Origin: Amoebophrya sp. A120
Lineage: Eukaryota > Sar > Dinophyceae > Syndiniales > Amoebophryaceae
Reading direction: 5' to 3'
DNA: 64,000 nt
Assembly (NCBI GenBank): GCA_905178155.1
Contig: CAJINV010000002.1
Span: 2,014,922-2,078,921 of the forward strand
The translations under genes were made by a program, and so were the position numbers. Below the pieces are notes generated by a model that was given only the letters and a program-made list of their open reading frames with translations, ran no database searches and was not told the origin of the DNA. Below, piece by piece: positions 1-12,800 of this stretch; the first letter of the stretch is position 1; every line of letters starts with the position of its first letter.

Positions 1-738
1 GGCGCCAAGCCAGAAGCCCGAAAATAGAAGGCCGCATCCACCTACAAAGCCTCCGCGTGTGTTTCTTTCGGCCGTAGGCTCTGTCGAATAAACGGAAAAC
101 AGCAACACCTACTCAAAGAACACCTGACGGCGTGGTCGTGTATTTCGGGATCAAATGTCACGTCGGCACGGTGCAGCATCACTATCTGAGTCGCTGCCGT
201 GGCCTCGAGACTGCGCGCGCTCGCGGATTTATCTTCTTCAACAATCATCAATGCCTAGCAAGCTTCTGCATCACAGTGGTTCATATTCGTACAACAAGCG
301 CAGGAAAACAGAAGTCGCAGCACGATTCAGATTTTACAAACGCGATCGCGATCATCAACGGGCCAAGATAACTCACCTTCAAATAACATTTTGAGAGTGT
401 TCATTGGTGACTTTCAATTTTAACAATGAAATGCGTTATTTCATGCGGAATACGAGGAGCACATAAATCTACAGCTGCTTCTTGTTTTTACAATTGAAAC
501 TACGGCCGTCGCAAAGCTTCGGTTCTGTCTGTCTGTACTACGTGAAATACGGTTTGAATACTGGCAACATGATACAGGCTCAGGCAATGCTTCTGCGCTG
601 CCCCTAAACCTCAAACTCTGAAAAAGATGTGAACAAACGCTGAAGTAGTAGACAGTTTCAATTTATTTCATCTTACAAGCGCCTCAACATATATAATGGC
701 ATTTTTTCTTTCCACACAACCTCCCTTCTTGTTCTTCA
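1..738. other. 3' flank of the first gene, no gene seen
   Basis: This stretch follows the stop codon of the coiled-coil gene at 739 (minus strand). Open frames here are short, overlap on both strands and show no recognisable domain. I see no RNA gene, repeat or intron motif in it. Confidence 0.5.
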
Positions 739-3700
739 TCACTTCCCCCTCGTCTTCAGAATATCCGGTAAAGACTGTTGCCTTTCCCGCTTACTTTTCG
801 CGTTCAAGTGGTACTGGTGATACGGTGTATTGTACGAATTCTGCAAATTTCCACCTCCCGCCCGCGGATCCACACCGATTCCAGCATGACTACCTCTTCT
901 CTGCTCCTGTTCCTTCTTCTTCAACAGAGTGACAAACTCCGCAAAATAACTCTCCGGCGAACTGTTTAGTTGAAACGACGGCGACCGGTTTTTGATCGTC
1001 GCATTGTTCTGCATCGCACCATCGTACTGATCCGAGGGCCGTTTCTGGTAGTAGTTGTCCACATCCTCCCCCTCGAGGTACTGCTCCAGCATCGGATTTT
1101 CCTTCTCGATCTTGTGCGGCTCCAAAAACTCCACGATCTTCTTCTGCGCCTCGTAAATCTTCAACAACACCCCCTCCCGCGCCGGGCAGATCTCATCGCG
1201 GTACTCGCGCATTTTTTCCAAACGGGAAACAAAATCCGTGTAGAGCTGGGAAAAGATCGCGGGTTCGGAATACCGGGGGAATTTGTTCTTGATCGGGGCG
1301 GAACCCTTTGGGGGGGAGGAAGCACCAGGAGGCTTGTTGTTTTGACTGGTTCGTGCTTGTTCGCTTTTCTTCTGTTCGATGAACTGCTGGTCAGCTGCGA
1401 AGATTTCAACGCCGCCGCCAGACTCACGGTTCAGGACTTGCTGCTGGGGTGGACCACTGGATCCTTCTGGAATTACAGGTGGCTCCTCCGTTGTTGGATC
1501 TGCAGTTTGCGCCCGTTGTTCTGTCGAAGTGCCAGTGGCCGGTGCGGCGGGAGAAGACGCGGCAATCTGTTCCACCTTCGGCTCTTCCTGTTCCACGTCT
1601 ATTGCCTCGTCGTAGTCCTCCGTACCGGATCCTCTCGTCGTGCTTTGCCTCACCGGGATTTCGTCCATGTCAAAGCCCGCTTCGGATATATCCGATTCAC
1701 TGTCCGAAAGATCAATCCCGACAGAAACGCTGGCGTGCTGACTAGGAACAGCTTGCTTCTGCTGCGCAATCTTCGCGTTGCTGAACATGTTGTTGCTCAT
1801 CCCAGCAGCGCGATTTCCGCCACCGTAACTCGGCTTGTTCCCGGAAGAGAAGAGATTTGAAACCTGTTCCCCACTATTATCCTGTTTTGCCTTCAAGTAA
1901 TTCTTGTACTTCGCTTTCTTCGCTTGTAAGTTCAGTAACTTCCTCTCCCGATCGTCCAACCGGAGGTGTACTTGGTCTAACGCGTCCCGCAGCATCAACA
2001 ATTCCGATTCTTGTTTCCTGGATTTCTGCTTCAACATCTCAGCGAACTGTTTCACGTCAGAACTACTCCCCTCGTTTTGTATTTTCTGCTTGTTCTGTTC
2101 GTTTTCGTGGATCAAGTGCTGGTTTTCAATCTGCGTCTTCCGCATCGCCGACATCTCTTTCCGGAGATCCTCGATTTTTTTCTGCAGGTCATTCCGGAGT
2201 TTTTCCTGTTCTTCTAGCTGAATACTTTGCATTTTCAGTTTCTTCCTTTGTTTCTCCAAATCGATTTCCTGTTTCGCGGTTCTTTGTCTCAGCTCCTTAT
2301 CCGTCGACTTTAAAGCGTTGCTGGTTTGCTGCTCTCGCTGGAAATCTTGTTTCAATTCGTTGAAATCCGATTCGAGCTGCTTGTAGACCTGATAGATGTT
2401 ATTTTTTTGATTCGTGATGCGAAACAAGATGAGGAAGTTGAAGAGAGCTACGTAGCACAACCAAAACTTTCACTTTGCATGCGCCCAGGTGACACCACCG
2501 CACCATAAGCATAACGACTTCAAAAAAACTGCTCTCTTACCTCGGTTTCCTTCACGTTTGCAAATTTGCTGGCGTGTTCCCGTTGCGCGATGGTTTCTGC
2601 TTTCTCCTGGGTGAGCTCTTGCTCCTTTGCCTGATAGAAAAGTGTTTTCATTTTCGAATTTATTTTGTCATGCGGGACACGAAAACCTGTGTCATTCTGT
2701 CATGCAAAAAAGCAATTCCAATCATACCGACAACTCCTCCCTTAGCATCTTCAGTTCGATCTCGTAATCCAGAAGTTTTTTCTCGTTGTTGTCCTTCTCC
2801 TGCAGCAACTCGTCCACCAACTCCGCATTTTTCATCTTCGTTTGCAATTCCTCTAGCTGTTCCTTCAGCTGCGAATTTTCCAGCTTGAAGATATCCACCG
2901 AATATCAACTGTAAAAATGTCTGGGTCTGGAAGAGTCCAACTTGTCATGCTGATTTTGGACTCTAATAAAAAAAAATCTGTATTGCATGAGCAGCAAAGA
3001 GAGTCCAAGTTTTGCTACAACGGAAAGGGCATTTGCCATGCGGTATAGGCATCAGGATGCCCTCACAAAATCTGTGATGCTAGGGCATGCATCACAGACA
3101 TCAGGAGTCATGCAAAATGTGCATGACAAACCTGGCAATATTCCAGACGCAGACATTTTTACATTTGATACCGAAGACTCCAAATCGATCTTCACATCCG
3201 CGATTTGGTTGTGCTTTTTCTCCAACTGCCGGGATTTCTCCGTTTGTTCGGATAATAATTCCTCCAACTGTTGAATCTTCCGTTCGTGTATGCAACACAA
3301 ATTTCCCGCACATGTACAAAATGCATCACAAATTCTTTCGCAACTTAGAGCATGCAACTTGTCATGCAGAATAGGTTCGACAGCTAGTTTTGTCATTTAC
3401 AAACAGCATGTGTACGCGTACCGGAAGTTGTTTACTGTGGATATCATACGCCTCCATCACGTTCTGTTCTCCGGATCCGTAACCGGAGCCGTACCCGCCG
3501 TTCGCGTAGTTCGGATCGTACTCCGCCTGGTCGCCTAAACGGATACTGTTGGACATCTTCGCGCGCATGAGTTTCTCCTTGTAGTCCTTCTCCATGTCCT
3601 TCATGCGCTGGGTGTAACTGATTTGAAGATACGTGCATTTTGAAATTTGGAATTTGTGACGCGGAAAATAGAAGCAAACCACTACCACGTTCCCTCTTAG

Positions 3701-5846
3701 TCATGCTCATGCACAGTCAACATGCATGACAAACTCATTTTTAATTTTATGAAATCCAAATACTCCTCCGTCAATTTCGTCGCCACGGTTTTCATTTTCT
3801 CCCTGACAATCTCCCTCGTCAATTCCTGGGCTGAATCGGGTAAGTGCTGCAACGGTTCAAAAAACGTCACATCCCGCTTGATCAGATCCTCCGTAACATC
3901 CTCCGCCCCGGGAAGGCTGTTCGGATCGTAGGTTTGGTTCTGATTCTGCTTCTGCCGGAGGTTGGAGAGGTCCTTGAGGTAGGCGCGGAGGGTGTCAAAG
4001 CGCTGCTTTAAGCGGTCCTCCTTTTTCCCGGTGGGGTTGTCGCTGCTGGGATCGGCGGTGGCCTGTAGGTATCGTAGTACGTCATGTAAGATTCATTCAT
4101 TGTTCACAAAGGTCGATGGAACTACATTGGAAAATTTTGTCATGCGGGCTAGAAAGCACTCGCCGACTTTGTCATGCGTCAGCACATCAAAAATACAGCT
4201 TAGCTAGTACTACCTTCTTCGACCCACTCCTGCTCGTCACGGCGCTCCCGCCCTCTTCTTCCTTCCTATCGTCCTTTTTCCCCGCTGAGGACGACGCTAA
4301 GTGCAGCAAATCCAACACCACATGATTCGTCGACGACAGCGTCAAGTTCTGCAGCCAAAACGCGAAGTCATCCCCCTGAAAGTGGTGCATGTTGAGAATC
4401 CCTTCCAACACGATCCGGAGAACCGTGTCCTGCAACCTGCTCGTTAAATATTCCTGGTGCTTGCTGTTCACAAGAGAGGAGCTCATGCTCCCATCCAAAC
4501 CAGCACCGTCGTCGGTCCCAGAAAAGGCCGAGGTGATGGATTGATTGTGGTTGTTGGCGCCAAACGCGAGCAGTCCTCCGAAATTGTCGTTCAGAAACAA
4601 ACTGTCCTCCTGCAACAACTGCGAAGATTTCGTAAAGCCACGGAGCTCCGAAGCCCGCACGTTGTAGTTGTTCATCGGATTGCTTTGTCCCAAACCTCCA
4701 GCACTGGAAGATGAACTACTACTGCTCGACGAAGAACCTGGTCCAGCCGTATCCAACGCAAACATGTCTGGGTCTGGAAGATGTCATACATATCTTGCAC
4801 GACACATGACGCCTGTAGTGCATGACTTAGCATCACAGATTTTTGGAAGGGTTCCTGATGCGTATTCCGCATGACAAACGCCCTCTCCGCGCAGCACAAT
4901 CTGGGCCCCTCTTGCTGGTCATCGCAATACAGATTTCTTATTCTTTAGAATCGAGAGACAGCATGACAAGTTTGGATCCTGCTACTTCCAGACCCAAACA
5001 CATTTGCATTGCATAACCCGGTGCGCCATACGAATTCGCCCGTTGCTTCATGGCTTGATTGTGGTTCGCCGCGGCCGTTCCCCTCTCCAACGGGACTAGT
5101 TTCGGTAGGAGAATGGAGTGCTCCGCGAGAATTTTGGAAGCCGCGTCTTCCGCTTCGATCGAGTGCTCAATCTGGTCGAAGCGAAAGGGGGAGACCTGGT
5201 AGTGCATGCCTGATTTGTTTGTTTGTGGTTTTGCTCTAATTTTCATCGTGCCTGCTGCAGATGATGACAAACCCTGATGTTGTTCCACCAAATCTTGTGA
5301 CGAAATTCCGGAGGTCGACTCGTAGCTGATCGTGCTGATGCTGTGGTGGTTTGGCTGTTGTTGAAACATCACCGAAGATTCCTCGACAATGTCCTGCTCC
5401 GGAACTTCCAAAACCGGCGAAGCGGCAACCTGTTCTGCAAAGGTTACGGTTGTTTGCTGCTGCAGTGGAACTTGTGATGCTGCGATCGCATTATTTCCAC
5501 CAAGCGAGACAGACGAGGATTTTCGGCTCGTCGGTACAGAATTGCCTCTGGACGGACCGGTTGAGGAAGAGGAGGATGAGCCACCCTGTGCAACAACAGC
5601 GGCGGAAATCGGCCCAGCATTTGGTTTCGTTTTCGACGCAGGTTTCTTTGCAGCGGTGAACTGCCACTGCCCGACGTTCTCCTTTTTGCTTGTTTGTTCT
5701 ACTCCACCACCGGCGGAAGTTGTACTAGCTCCTCCTGCCTCTGCAGGCTGTATTGCGCCGTTGGAAGGCTTCCTCCCCAGAGCGTCCGTGAGGGAAGGAG
5801 GGTGGCGAACGCCAGCGAAACCGGGGGGCTGTTGGGGGAAGGACAT
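739..5846 (-). CDS. Large coiled-coil protein, function unknown (8 exons)
   Basis: I do not recognise a family. The start is the ATG at 5846 (MSFPQQPPGF) and the stop is at 739. Seven introns are inferred: 2389-2540, 2631-2727, 3618-3763 and 4063-4213 have GT...AG ends, and 2903-3170, 3289-3443 and 4750-5015 are introner elements, each removed with one flanking 5-mer. The splice product is 1,285 codons with no frame break. The first exon is Ser/Gln/Ala-rich and low in complexity. The middle (DIFKLENSQLKEQL onward) and the 5' part of the last exon are long heptad-like coiled coils rich in Glu, Lys and Gln. The C-terminal 150 residues are more globular (FSQLYTDFVSRLEKMREY). A structural or cytoskeletal role is a guess from the coiled coil alone. 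Confidence 0.75.
2903..3170. mobile_element. Introner, family B (TSD CCGAA)
   Basis: The 268-bp element starts TATCAACTGTAAAAATGTC and ends with the inverted counterpart. The direct repeat CCGAA lies at 2898-2902 and 3171-3175. Removing the element with one repeat joins ...DLESS to VDIFKLENSQ in frame and restores a continuous coiled coil. Confidence 0.88.
3289..3443. mobile_element. Introner, family D
   Basis: The 155-bp element has ends TATGCAACACAAATTTCCCG and ...CTGTGGATA. Flanks TCGTG and TCATA match at only three of five bases, suggesting an old insertion. Removal of element plus 5 bp gives ...MEAYE joined to RKIQQLEELL in frame. Confidence 0.75.
4750..5015. mobile_element. Introner, family B (flanks AGCCG/ACCCG)
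   Basis: The 266-bp element carries the inverted ATGTCTGGGTCTGG/CCAGACCCA arms. The 5-bp flanks differ at one base. Removal joins ...NSYGAPG to GPGSSSSS in frame. Confidence 0.82.
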
Positions 5847-8750
5847 TTTGATTTACCTATTTGTAGTTTCCTCTTGCTGCCACCGGCTTCTAGGTACAGG
5901 CGTTGCAAATCGCCGAAATAGCAAGCAGCTGTCTGAGATTTATTTTGATTTTCAGTGAAGCGCGCTAGCACATCAGGAGCCTGCGGAGCATTTATGCCGC
6001 ATGGGTGGTCAAACTCAAGCTCTCTGAGACAGATGTGGCACAACAACCCAACGACGTACGGACCAATACAAGCATGCGCCTGCTGCCAGTGCGCCGACTG
6101 CGAGTTTCTCCTCCAATGGAATGCGCTTTATGGATGGAGTAGGGGAGCTACAACAGCTAGCACAACCTCAAACACAAAGGCAGGCTGAAACCTGTTGGAG
6201 GTCTACACTGCACTACCTAGAACTCTGTGCAGCGGCAGGCAAGCATACTCACGGCTGCCTGGGGCCTGTGCCCCGGCCGCCACCAACAGAGCCGGGCGCA
6301 GCGGCATGCGCCTGTTCTTTGTTTGCTATACAGGCAACGCGGGCAACATCAGGCGCCCTGATCGAGTTTACACGCGCGGGCAGATAGAAAGACTGACTCG
6401 CGCCACCCACGGCGCACTGACATGCGCCACACACGAAAACCGCATACAAATCGGGGCGCCGCCGTATAAATCAATCTCGCACGCTCGCGCAGATTCTAGG
6501 CGCGGCAGGGTGCGCCCCCTGGGCGACCCCATCAGAAGAAAGTAGCCGGGCGGCCGGCCCGCCACACAGCCGGGCGGACTGGGTAGAAATAAAAGCCCCG
6601 GGCCAGGCAGGGGGCTTCCGACACACCAAACCGCTACGGGCGCACGTGCGCGCGCCCGGGCGGGGTCGGGCGATGGGGGAGGGGTCGGCCCGCCGCGTTC
6701 TTTTTCGGCCGGGCTGCTCGGCTTCCGCGCCTGCCTCATTATGTTGCCGAACGGCGGGCCCCCGCGTATTGGATTTCGTCTCCTCCATGCTTCTGCGCGC
6801 GGCCCCCCCGATCGGCCACGGCGGCGCGCTTGCTGGTCATGCCGGACCCCGCCAAGCCCCGCGAGCAGACGCCCGGCGGCGCGTGCCTCGACGCGCGCCG
6901 CCACAGGGCTGCCGCAGAGGCTAGCACCCGCTCTTGCCCAGCCAAGACAACAGCGCTACTTTCTCGCGCCGCGAAGCTAGCCGCCCCCGCCAACAGGAGA
7001 CATGTTCTGCGTGCCTGCAATTGGAAGTGATAGCTTGGATTAGCAGCTGCGCACATCGAGAAAATTCACCAGCCTCACTGTCGATATGAATGCACTCCCT
7101 GACAAGCGCAACGCCTCCTCATCTCATGTCCACAACGCCAGCGTCACATCGTGGCAGGTAATACTCTCAGCTTCGTCACCAACAGTGTCTCAGCCGCTCT
7201 TTGGAAGGTCAGCTATTTCCTCTCTGGTGCGCTACCTAGCGCTCTCCAACAAGGTTAACGTAGGAAATGATCGAAAAACAACCCGCGAACAAGACTCGCA
7301 AACCGAGAACGAGATCCTCGACAGCATAAGCCTCAGCTTACAATATGGCGCAAAAGGGCTTCGAAGAATTCGATTCCTGATCCTGGCGACAACGCTGGCC
7401 CACTATATACACTCTCGGTACTCTGGAGCAAGCTCCCCGACCAACCTTCACAGGCGGCGAAGGCAACTGCAGCGGCCCTGCCAGGGCAAGGACAACCACA
7501 GCGCCAGCGATGACTGCTCTGTGCGGGAGCAGCGACTAGCCGCGGTCGCCGCAGCTTCTGTACATGCAGAGAGGCCACGATCAACATGCCGGTCGGGAGG
7601 GGCGTGAGCGGAAATAAAAACGCAACACCAGCTGAGGGGCGCCACTGGGGCCAAGATCGGGCCACTCTTAGAATGCGGGCGAGGTGGGGGGCATCACGGA
7701 GCCACAACCCAACCCCTCGCGCCGGCTGGTGTTTTTCCAACCGAATCCGCGCAGGTGGCTGCGGGCGCCCGCACTTCTGGCGGCGGGGGCCGGCGCCGGC
7801 ACCATCGAAACAGGGGCCGCGCCGGCCGGCGCGGTGAATAAGCTCGGGCGGGCCGCCGCCCATCGGCATGGCGCCAGCTGTGGCCGTCTTGCGGCGTCCG
7901 AGTCGGTCCGGAACATCGTCCAAGAGCCGCCCGCCCGGCCCGTGAGGCGTGGCCTGCAGTCGTGGGCGCAGAAGCGTCTTCGTCGCGCTGCGTTCTTCGC
8001 CCAAATCGCGCCGCCCGCTGTTGATTTTGTAAGGGACGGCGCCGGCAGCGCGAGCGCGCGCGGTGTGGGCGGCAACGTGGCATCCCCCGGCACTCTATCC
8101 GGCACACCGCCGCTGCCCTAACGAGCGCGCCGCCGCCGTCAAATGCTTTTACATAAGTACTTCGGTCAGTTCGTTCAGTTGTCGCATTCTTATTGAAAAT
8201 AGACAGGACTTGCACGACACACAGCGGTGGCCGCTCTCTGCACTCTTTATCTCAGCAGCCCAACTCCACCACCACGCAGTCGCAGCATCTCATCTTCTAT
8301 CTTAGCAAATGCAAAACTCATAAGTACCCAACTGCTCGACGTCGCACTCACATTCTCAAACTCAAAATCTCATCACGACGACAACGAAACGTCGAAGCTG
8401 TCCTCGTTGAGAAAACGCCGACATCGAGAAATCCTGGTGATTATCCCATCAAACTCATCTTCTGCTTGAGCAGTGTCAAAACAGACTAGACACGGTTACG
8501 GCCCACAGGCACGAAAATGGCGAAGAACCGCAACAGCGATGGTGAACCAAACTTTCTCGACGTCCTAGTCAGGATTTGACTGCAAGTGGTCAATACCATG
8601 AAGATCCTCATAGTCAGGCCACGATGGGTGCTGGTGTAATCGACTGTGTCCTTTGGTTTTGTAGTTTTTCCTTCAGCCTAGCCTAAACCCCATTCATCCG
8701 AGCAAACAAAGTAGAGGCCAAAAAAGCTGCGCCTGCAGCCTTCACCGCTT
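5847..8750. other. Intergenic block with GC-rich island (about 6240-8110)
   Basis: The core is very GC-rich, with many CCGGCC and GCGCGC strings. All six frames are open by chance and give Arg/Pro/Ala-rich shadow ORFs without domains. The flanks at 5850-6200 and 8120-8750 are of ordinary composition, and I see nothing coding in them. No introner-type termini were found at the island edges. Confidence 0.5.
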
Positions 8751-11700
8751 CTACCCCACAACGACGTTCCCACCACCGCCCCTACTTCTCGTCACGGACC
8801 TAGCCCGCTTCATGTTCTTAAGAATCTCATCTGCAGACGGCATTTCAATCGGCTTTTGTTTTCTCCACGCAGGAGGCTTCTTCGCTGTACCTCCTGCTCC
8901 CGGAGCTGTAGTTGACGTGTTTGTTGTTCTGGGCGACACATGATCCTGCTGTGCGGAAATCGCAACGCCGGCCGCTGAAGCCAGCACCGCAGATTTGTCA
9001 ACCACGTCAACCGCAAAATGTGGTTTTGGTCGTGGTTCTCTACTGGCAGCTGCTCGTCCCCTCTTCTTCGTGACAGAATCATCAAGTGGTGGTCCATCGC
9101 CTGCCATCACACCAGCACTCGTGTTCAAATTGTTGTTCATCCCCTTGACAACGTTCCCACCTCCGCCAAGAAGATGTTGAACTCCACCACCACCCCCATT
9201 CTGTTTAATCGCCCCGGTGAAAACCCTATTCGGTTCCCTACTCGGCAATCCCATCTCCTTCCGCATCTGTTTTTGCTTCTCAAACTCCTGGTACGCTTTC
9301 AACGACTTCGGAAACGGACAAGTTTCGTCCTTGTCTTCCCGTAGGTATTCCGGAATTTCCTCCGGCTCACGGATGTCGGGCAGGATGAAATTCCCGTTTT
9401 GATTCACCACCGGTTCGATCCCCGAAGTGGACTCGTCGTCGTCGTCGGAAAAGTTGTTGTCAACATGCTGGACAGCATGTTGAACCTGTTTGGCCTTCTG
9501 CCTTTCTCTTCCTCGTGCAGAAACGGCATGATCCACCCCGTACTCCTCCTGTTCCTCGTACTGCAACAATTCTCCCAGTTCACAAGGCAGTGGCGGGGGC
9601 TTTTTCTGGTAATTTTGATGGTTATTCACTGCTCTGCTACTCGACGCGTTCGACCTCGCGCTGTGGATTCTGCTGTTGTTTTGGCTGTGAAGATTTGATG
9701 TTCCGCCTGCTCGTAAAGGCACTGGCAGGACAGCTTTCTCGTGACTGCTGATATTCCGAAGATTCGTTCCCTGGATGAGGTTATCAAGTGCAAAAGTGTC
9801 TGGGTCTGGAAGACTGCACGTTTGTCATGCTTGTCTGGCATGACTCTTGAATCTGTCATGCGCGTTACGCAAGAGCTCCATTTTTCTGCCATGCGGAAAC
9901 GCAGTTTGTCATACAGAATAGGCAACACTTAGAAGCTCAGAAACTTGTCATGCTGAGTCAGCACCTGTGGCCTCATCATGATACGCCACCCAGCATCACA
10001 AGTTTCCAGACCCAGACATACTTGCTATGCATAGAGGTTTTTGTTCGAAATTTTGTTGCTCGGTTCTTGTCCACCACCACCCGCTCCCGCAACGATCGCC
10101 CGGGCGGCTTGCTGGATTGCCCGTTTGTCTTTGTTATGCTGTTGGGGTGCGCCACCAGCACCGCTGCGGCCCGAGCTGGGACGACTTGAGACTGTGCTGT
10201 GGATATTAGTACCAGCCTGAAGCAGTTTCGATCTGGGCGTCGGCCGGTTACTGTAGGAGTTGGAAGTGTTGATGCTACTGAAGCTCTTTGGCTGGATTTG
10301 CTTCACAGGCTGAAGATTTTTGCTCGCTGGTGCAGGTGCCACAGGAGGAACAGCTTGTACAACGTCAGACGAGGTTCTCATCTTTTGCAAATCCTCCTCA
10401 TCCAAGAACGGATTCACGGCACCGATGATCTCAAAATCGTCGCTTTGCTGGAAGAAAAGTTGGTCTTCTTCCTGATTTCTCCCGGAAATGTTCGTATTTA
10501 CGACGACTTTCGTCACGTCTACTGGAAGATTCTCGGTCGGAGAGCGCGCTTTATTGTTGTTCAGCACGCGTGCAGGTGCACTAGGCCTTGCGTTTTGCTG
10601 CTTGTGCTGGTTATTTACGTTGTCGCGCATACGTGGCGCTGTTGCCCTGGCATTGGCGTACCGATCGCGACGAGCAGCAGGTGCTGCAGAAGAGCCGGTG
10701 GAAGCTGCAGAAACACCGTTCCCAGCTGTAGTAGACGACGTTGTTCCTGACACAGAAACAGAAACTCCCGGGGTCGAAAGAGGTTCGTATGCATCAGCGT
10801 CGGCGTCCTCCTGACCACCAGCTGCATAAACACCTCCTCGTAGTTGCGACGAGCCTGCTTTCTGGTTTCCACCGCCTCCTGTTGTCAAATGCGAGTACTG
10901 TTTTCTGGCCCTCTTCAACCTTTCAATCCGTTCTTGTTCCTCCCGGTCTCTTCTCATCTTCTCTTCCCACTCCTGTTTCTGCTTCGTTTCCAAAATTTCC
11001 CGCGACCGCTCGATTGCCAATCGCTGTGCTTCTGATAGTAATTCAGATTTCAAATTTCCCATCAATTCGTCCTGTTCTCGTTTCTGTTCCATTTCGATCA
11101 ATTTCTGCTCCTTTTCCTGCTTCTGCTTCAGTTTCTGTTCCAACACTCTTTCCCGCGTTTTCTCCTGCAAAATTCTCGCTTTTTCCTCAAATTTCTCCTT
11201 CTGCAACTGCTCTTCCAGCTTTTCTTTTCTTTCCTTCTCCAGTTGCTCCTGCTTCTCCCGCTTTTTGCGTTCTAGGACTCTTTGCTTGGATTCCTGCTGG
11301 GTGGTGAGAACGATTCGGTCAGGGTCGTTGAGAGATTCCTTGCGGAGTCGGTCGAGTTCTAACTTTTCCTCCTCTTGCTGTTTCTGCTCCCGTTTCTGAC
11401 GGTCGATGTCAAGAACCTGATTTGATTTTGATGTACGTGTAAGGAGCATTCGTATGCCGCATCAATTCAGCAACATCCCAATTTCGCATCACAAAGCTGA
11501 GGCCCATGCTGCAACCGCATGACAAACAGAATCACAATCATGATCATCTCTTTACCCTCTTCCGCGTCATCTCCTGTAACCGCACAACCTTCTCGTCTTC
11601 GATTTCGATCAGCGGTTGCTGCTGGTCTGCAATTGCAGCTCCGTTACTGTTGTGATGTGCCGGCATCGATGATGCGGTCATGCCCGTGCGGAATGGAGGT

Positions 11701-12800
11701 TTATTCGAAGCCTGTTTACTCGCAAGAGTTGTATCTTGCTTTCTACTTCCAGAAGCCCCGCCGCCAACACCGGTCGCAACAGTGCTGCTAGAGGCGGTGG
11801 ATCCACTGCGGTCCCTCGCACGAAGTGGCTCGGTGAACAAGCTGTCGTCGTCAGGATTGTCGTCTTCCTCTCCATGAAGACCATCTTCATCTGCACCTCC
11901 CCCGGTGGGATAATTCACTCTGCTTTTGCTGGTTTTGCTACTTCCACCAGCCGAAGAAGACGGAGCCTTGGTCGCAGCACCATTTGAAGTCGCCCCACCT
12001 CCTCCTGCCACCAATAATTGTCCAGGTCTTTTCTTATTCCTTTTCTCCCTTTTCAATTCCTTTTCCAACTCTTTGATCTTTTCTAACTTCTCCTTATGCG
12101 CTTCCTCGGAAAACGGTTCGTCCACTTTTCCCACCTTGTGCTGCAAATTTGCGGGGAGGTAGTGATCCCCCTTCTTCAACGGGTTCGCCTTCTGTTTCAA
12201 TTCGTTCGTGAAGGTATCGAGCGTCTGCGCCACTTCTCGGATGCTCAACGCGTTTGGGACGTGGAGGTTGGAGTCGTCTTCGTCGTAGCTGTCGTTAAAG
12301 TAGTTGTCATTTTGAGAAGCAAAACCAGTGTTGCTGCTGTCTCCGTCAAAAGAATTTTGCCCAGCACCTCCTGTGTCGAAAACACTATCGCTGTCCCCCG
12401 TTGGCGCCCGACTACGAGCTACAGGAGCTGCGGGTTTGCTTGTTCCCGGACCCGGAGGCCTCGTTGAAGAAGATGCTTTATTTCCACCTGCGTTGGTTTT
12501 CAATGGTTTTTTGCTTCCGCCAGTAGCTGCTGAAGCTGCTTTCGAAGGAGAACTTGTGTTCGATCGGGATGCAGCAGCCCCTGCGCCAGAAGCCTGCTTC
12601 CTACCGCCCGTCACGCCGGTGGAGGATACAATTTTCCTCACTGTTGGGGATGAAGTTGTACCAGAACCCGTCGTGCCGGACTGGTTTTTTTGTTGCCCCT
12701 CGAGCAATTCCCGTTCTGCCACGGTTGGAGACAGAGGTTTCTGCAGGAGCGCTTGCGCGCGCTCAAAGATGGAAAGGTCGATGTCGGGCATCATTGTCAT
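8751..12800 (-). CDS. Coiled-coil, low-complexity protein, function unknown (3 exons)
   Basis: The start is the ATG at 12800 (MTMMPDIDLSIFERAQALL) and the stop is at 8751. The GT...AG intron at 11417-11555 joins in phase 0 (MTRKR to VLDIDRQ), and the introner at 9782-10033 is removed with one GAGGT. The product is 1,217 codons without interruption. The first 400 residues are Ser/Gly/Ala-rich. A long charged helix follows, with Glu/Lys/Gln repeats such as EKERKEKLEEQLQKEKFEEK, about 200 residues and probably one coiled coil. The rest is disordered, ending with a basic tail (KNMKRARSVTRSRGG). No catalytic domain is visible. It lies about 2.9 kb upstream of the next coiled-coil gene (5846-739) on the same strand. 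Confidence 0.75.
9782..10033. mobile_element. Introner, family B (TSD GAGGT)
   Basis: The 252-bp element starts TATCAAGTGC and ends GCTATGCATA, with the GTCTGGGTCTGG arms inverted. The perfect 5-bp duplication GAGGT is at 9777-9781 and 10034-10038. Removal joins ...NKNL to IQGTNLRNIS in frame. Confidence 0.9.

Noticed and set aside
970-1860. Plus-strand open frame of 296 codons
   Set aside because: It lies wholly inside the last exon of the minus-strand coiled-coil gene and reads as its shadow (Leu/Arg-rich, no domain).
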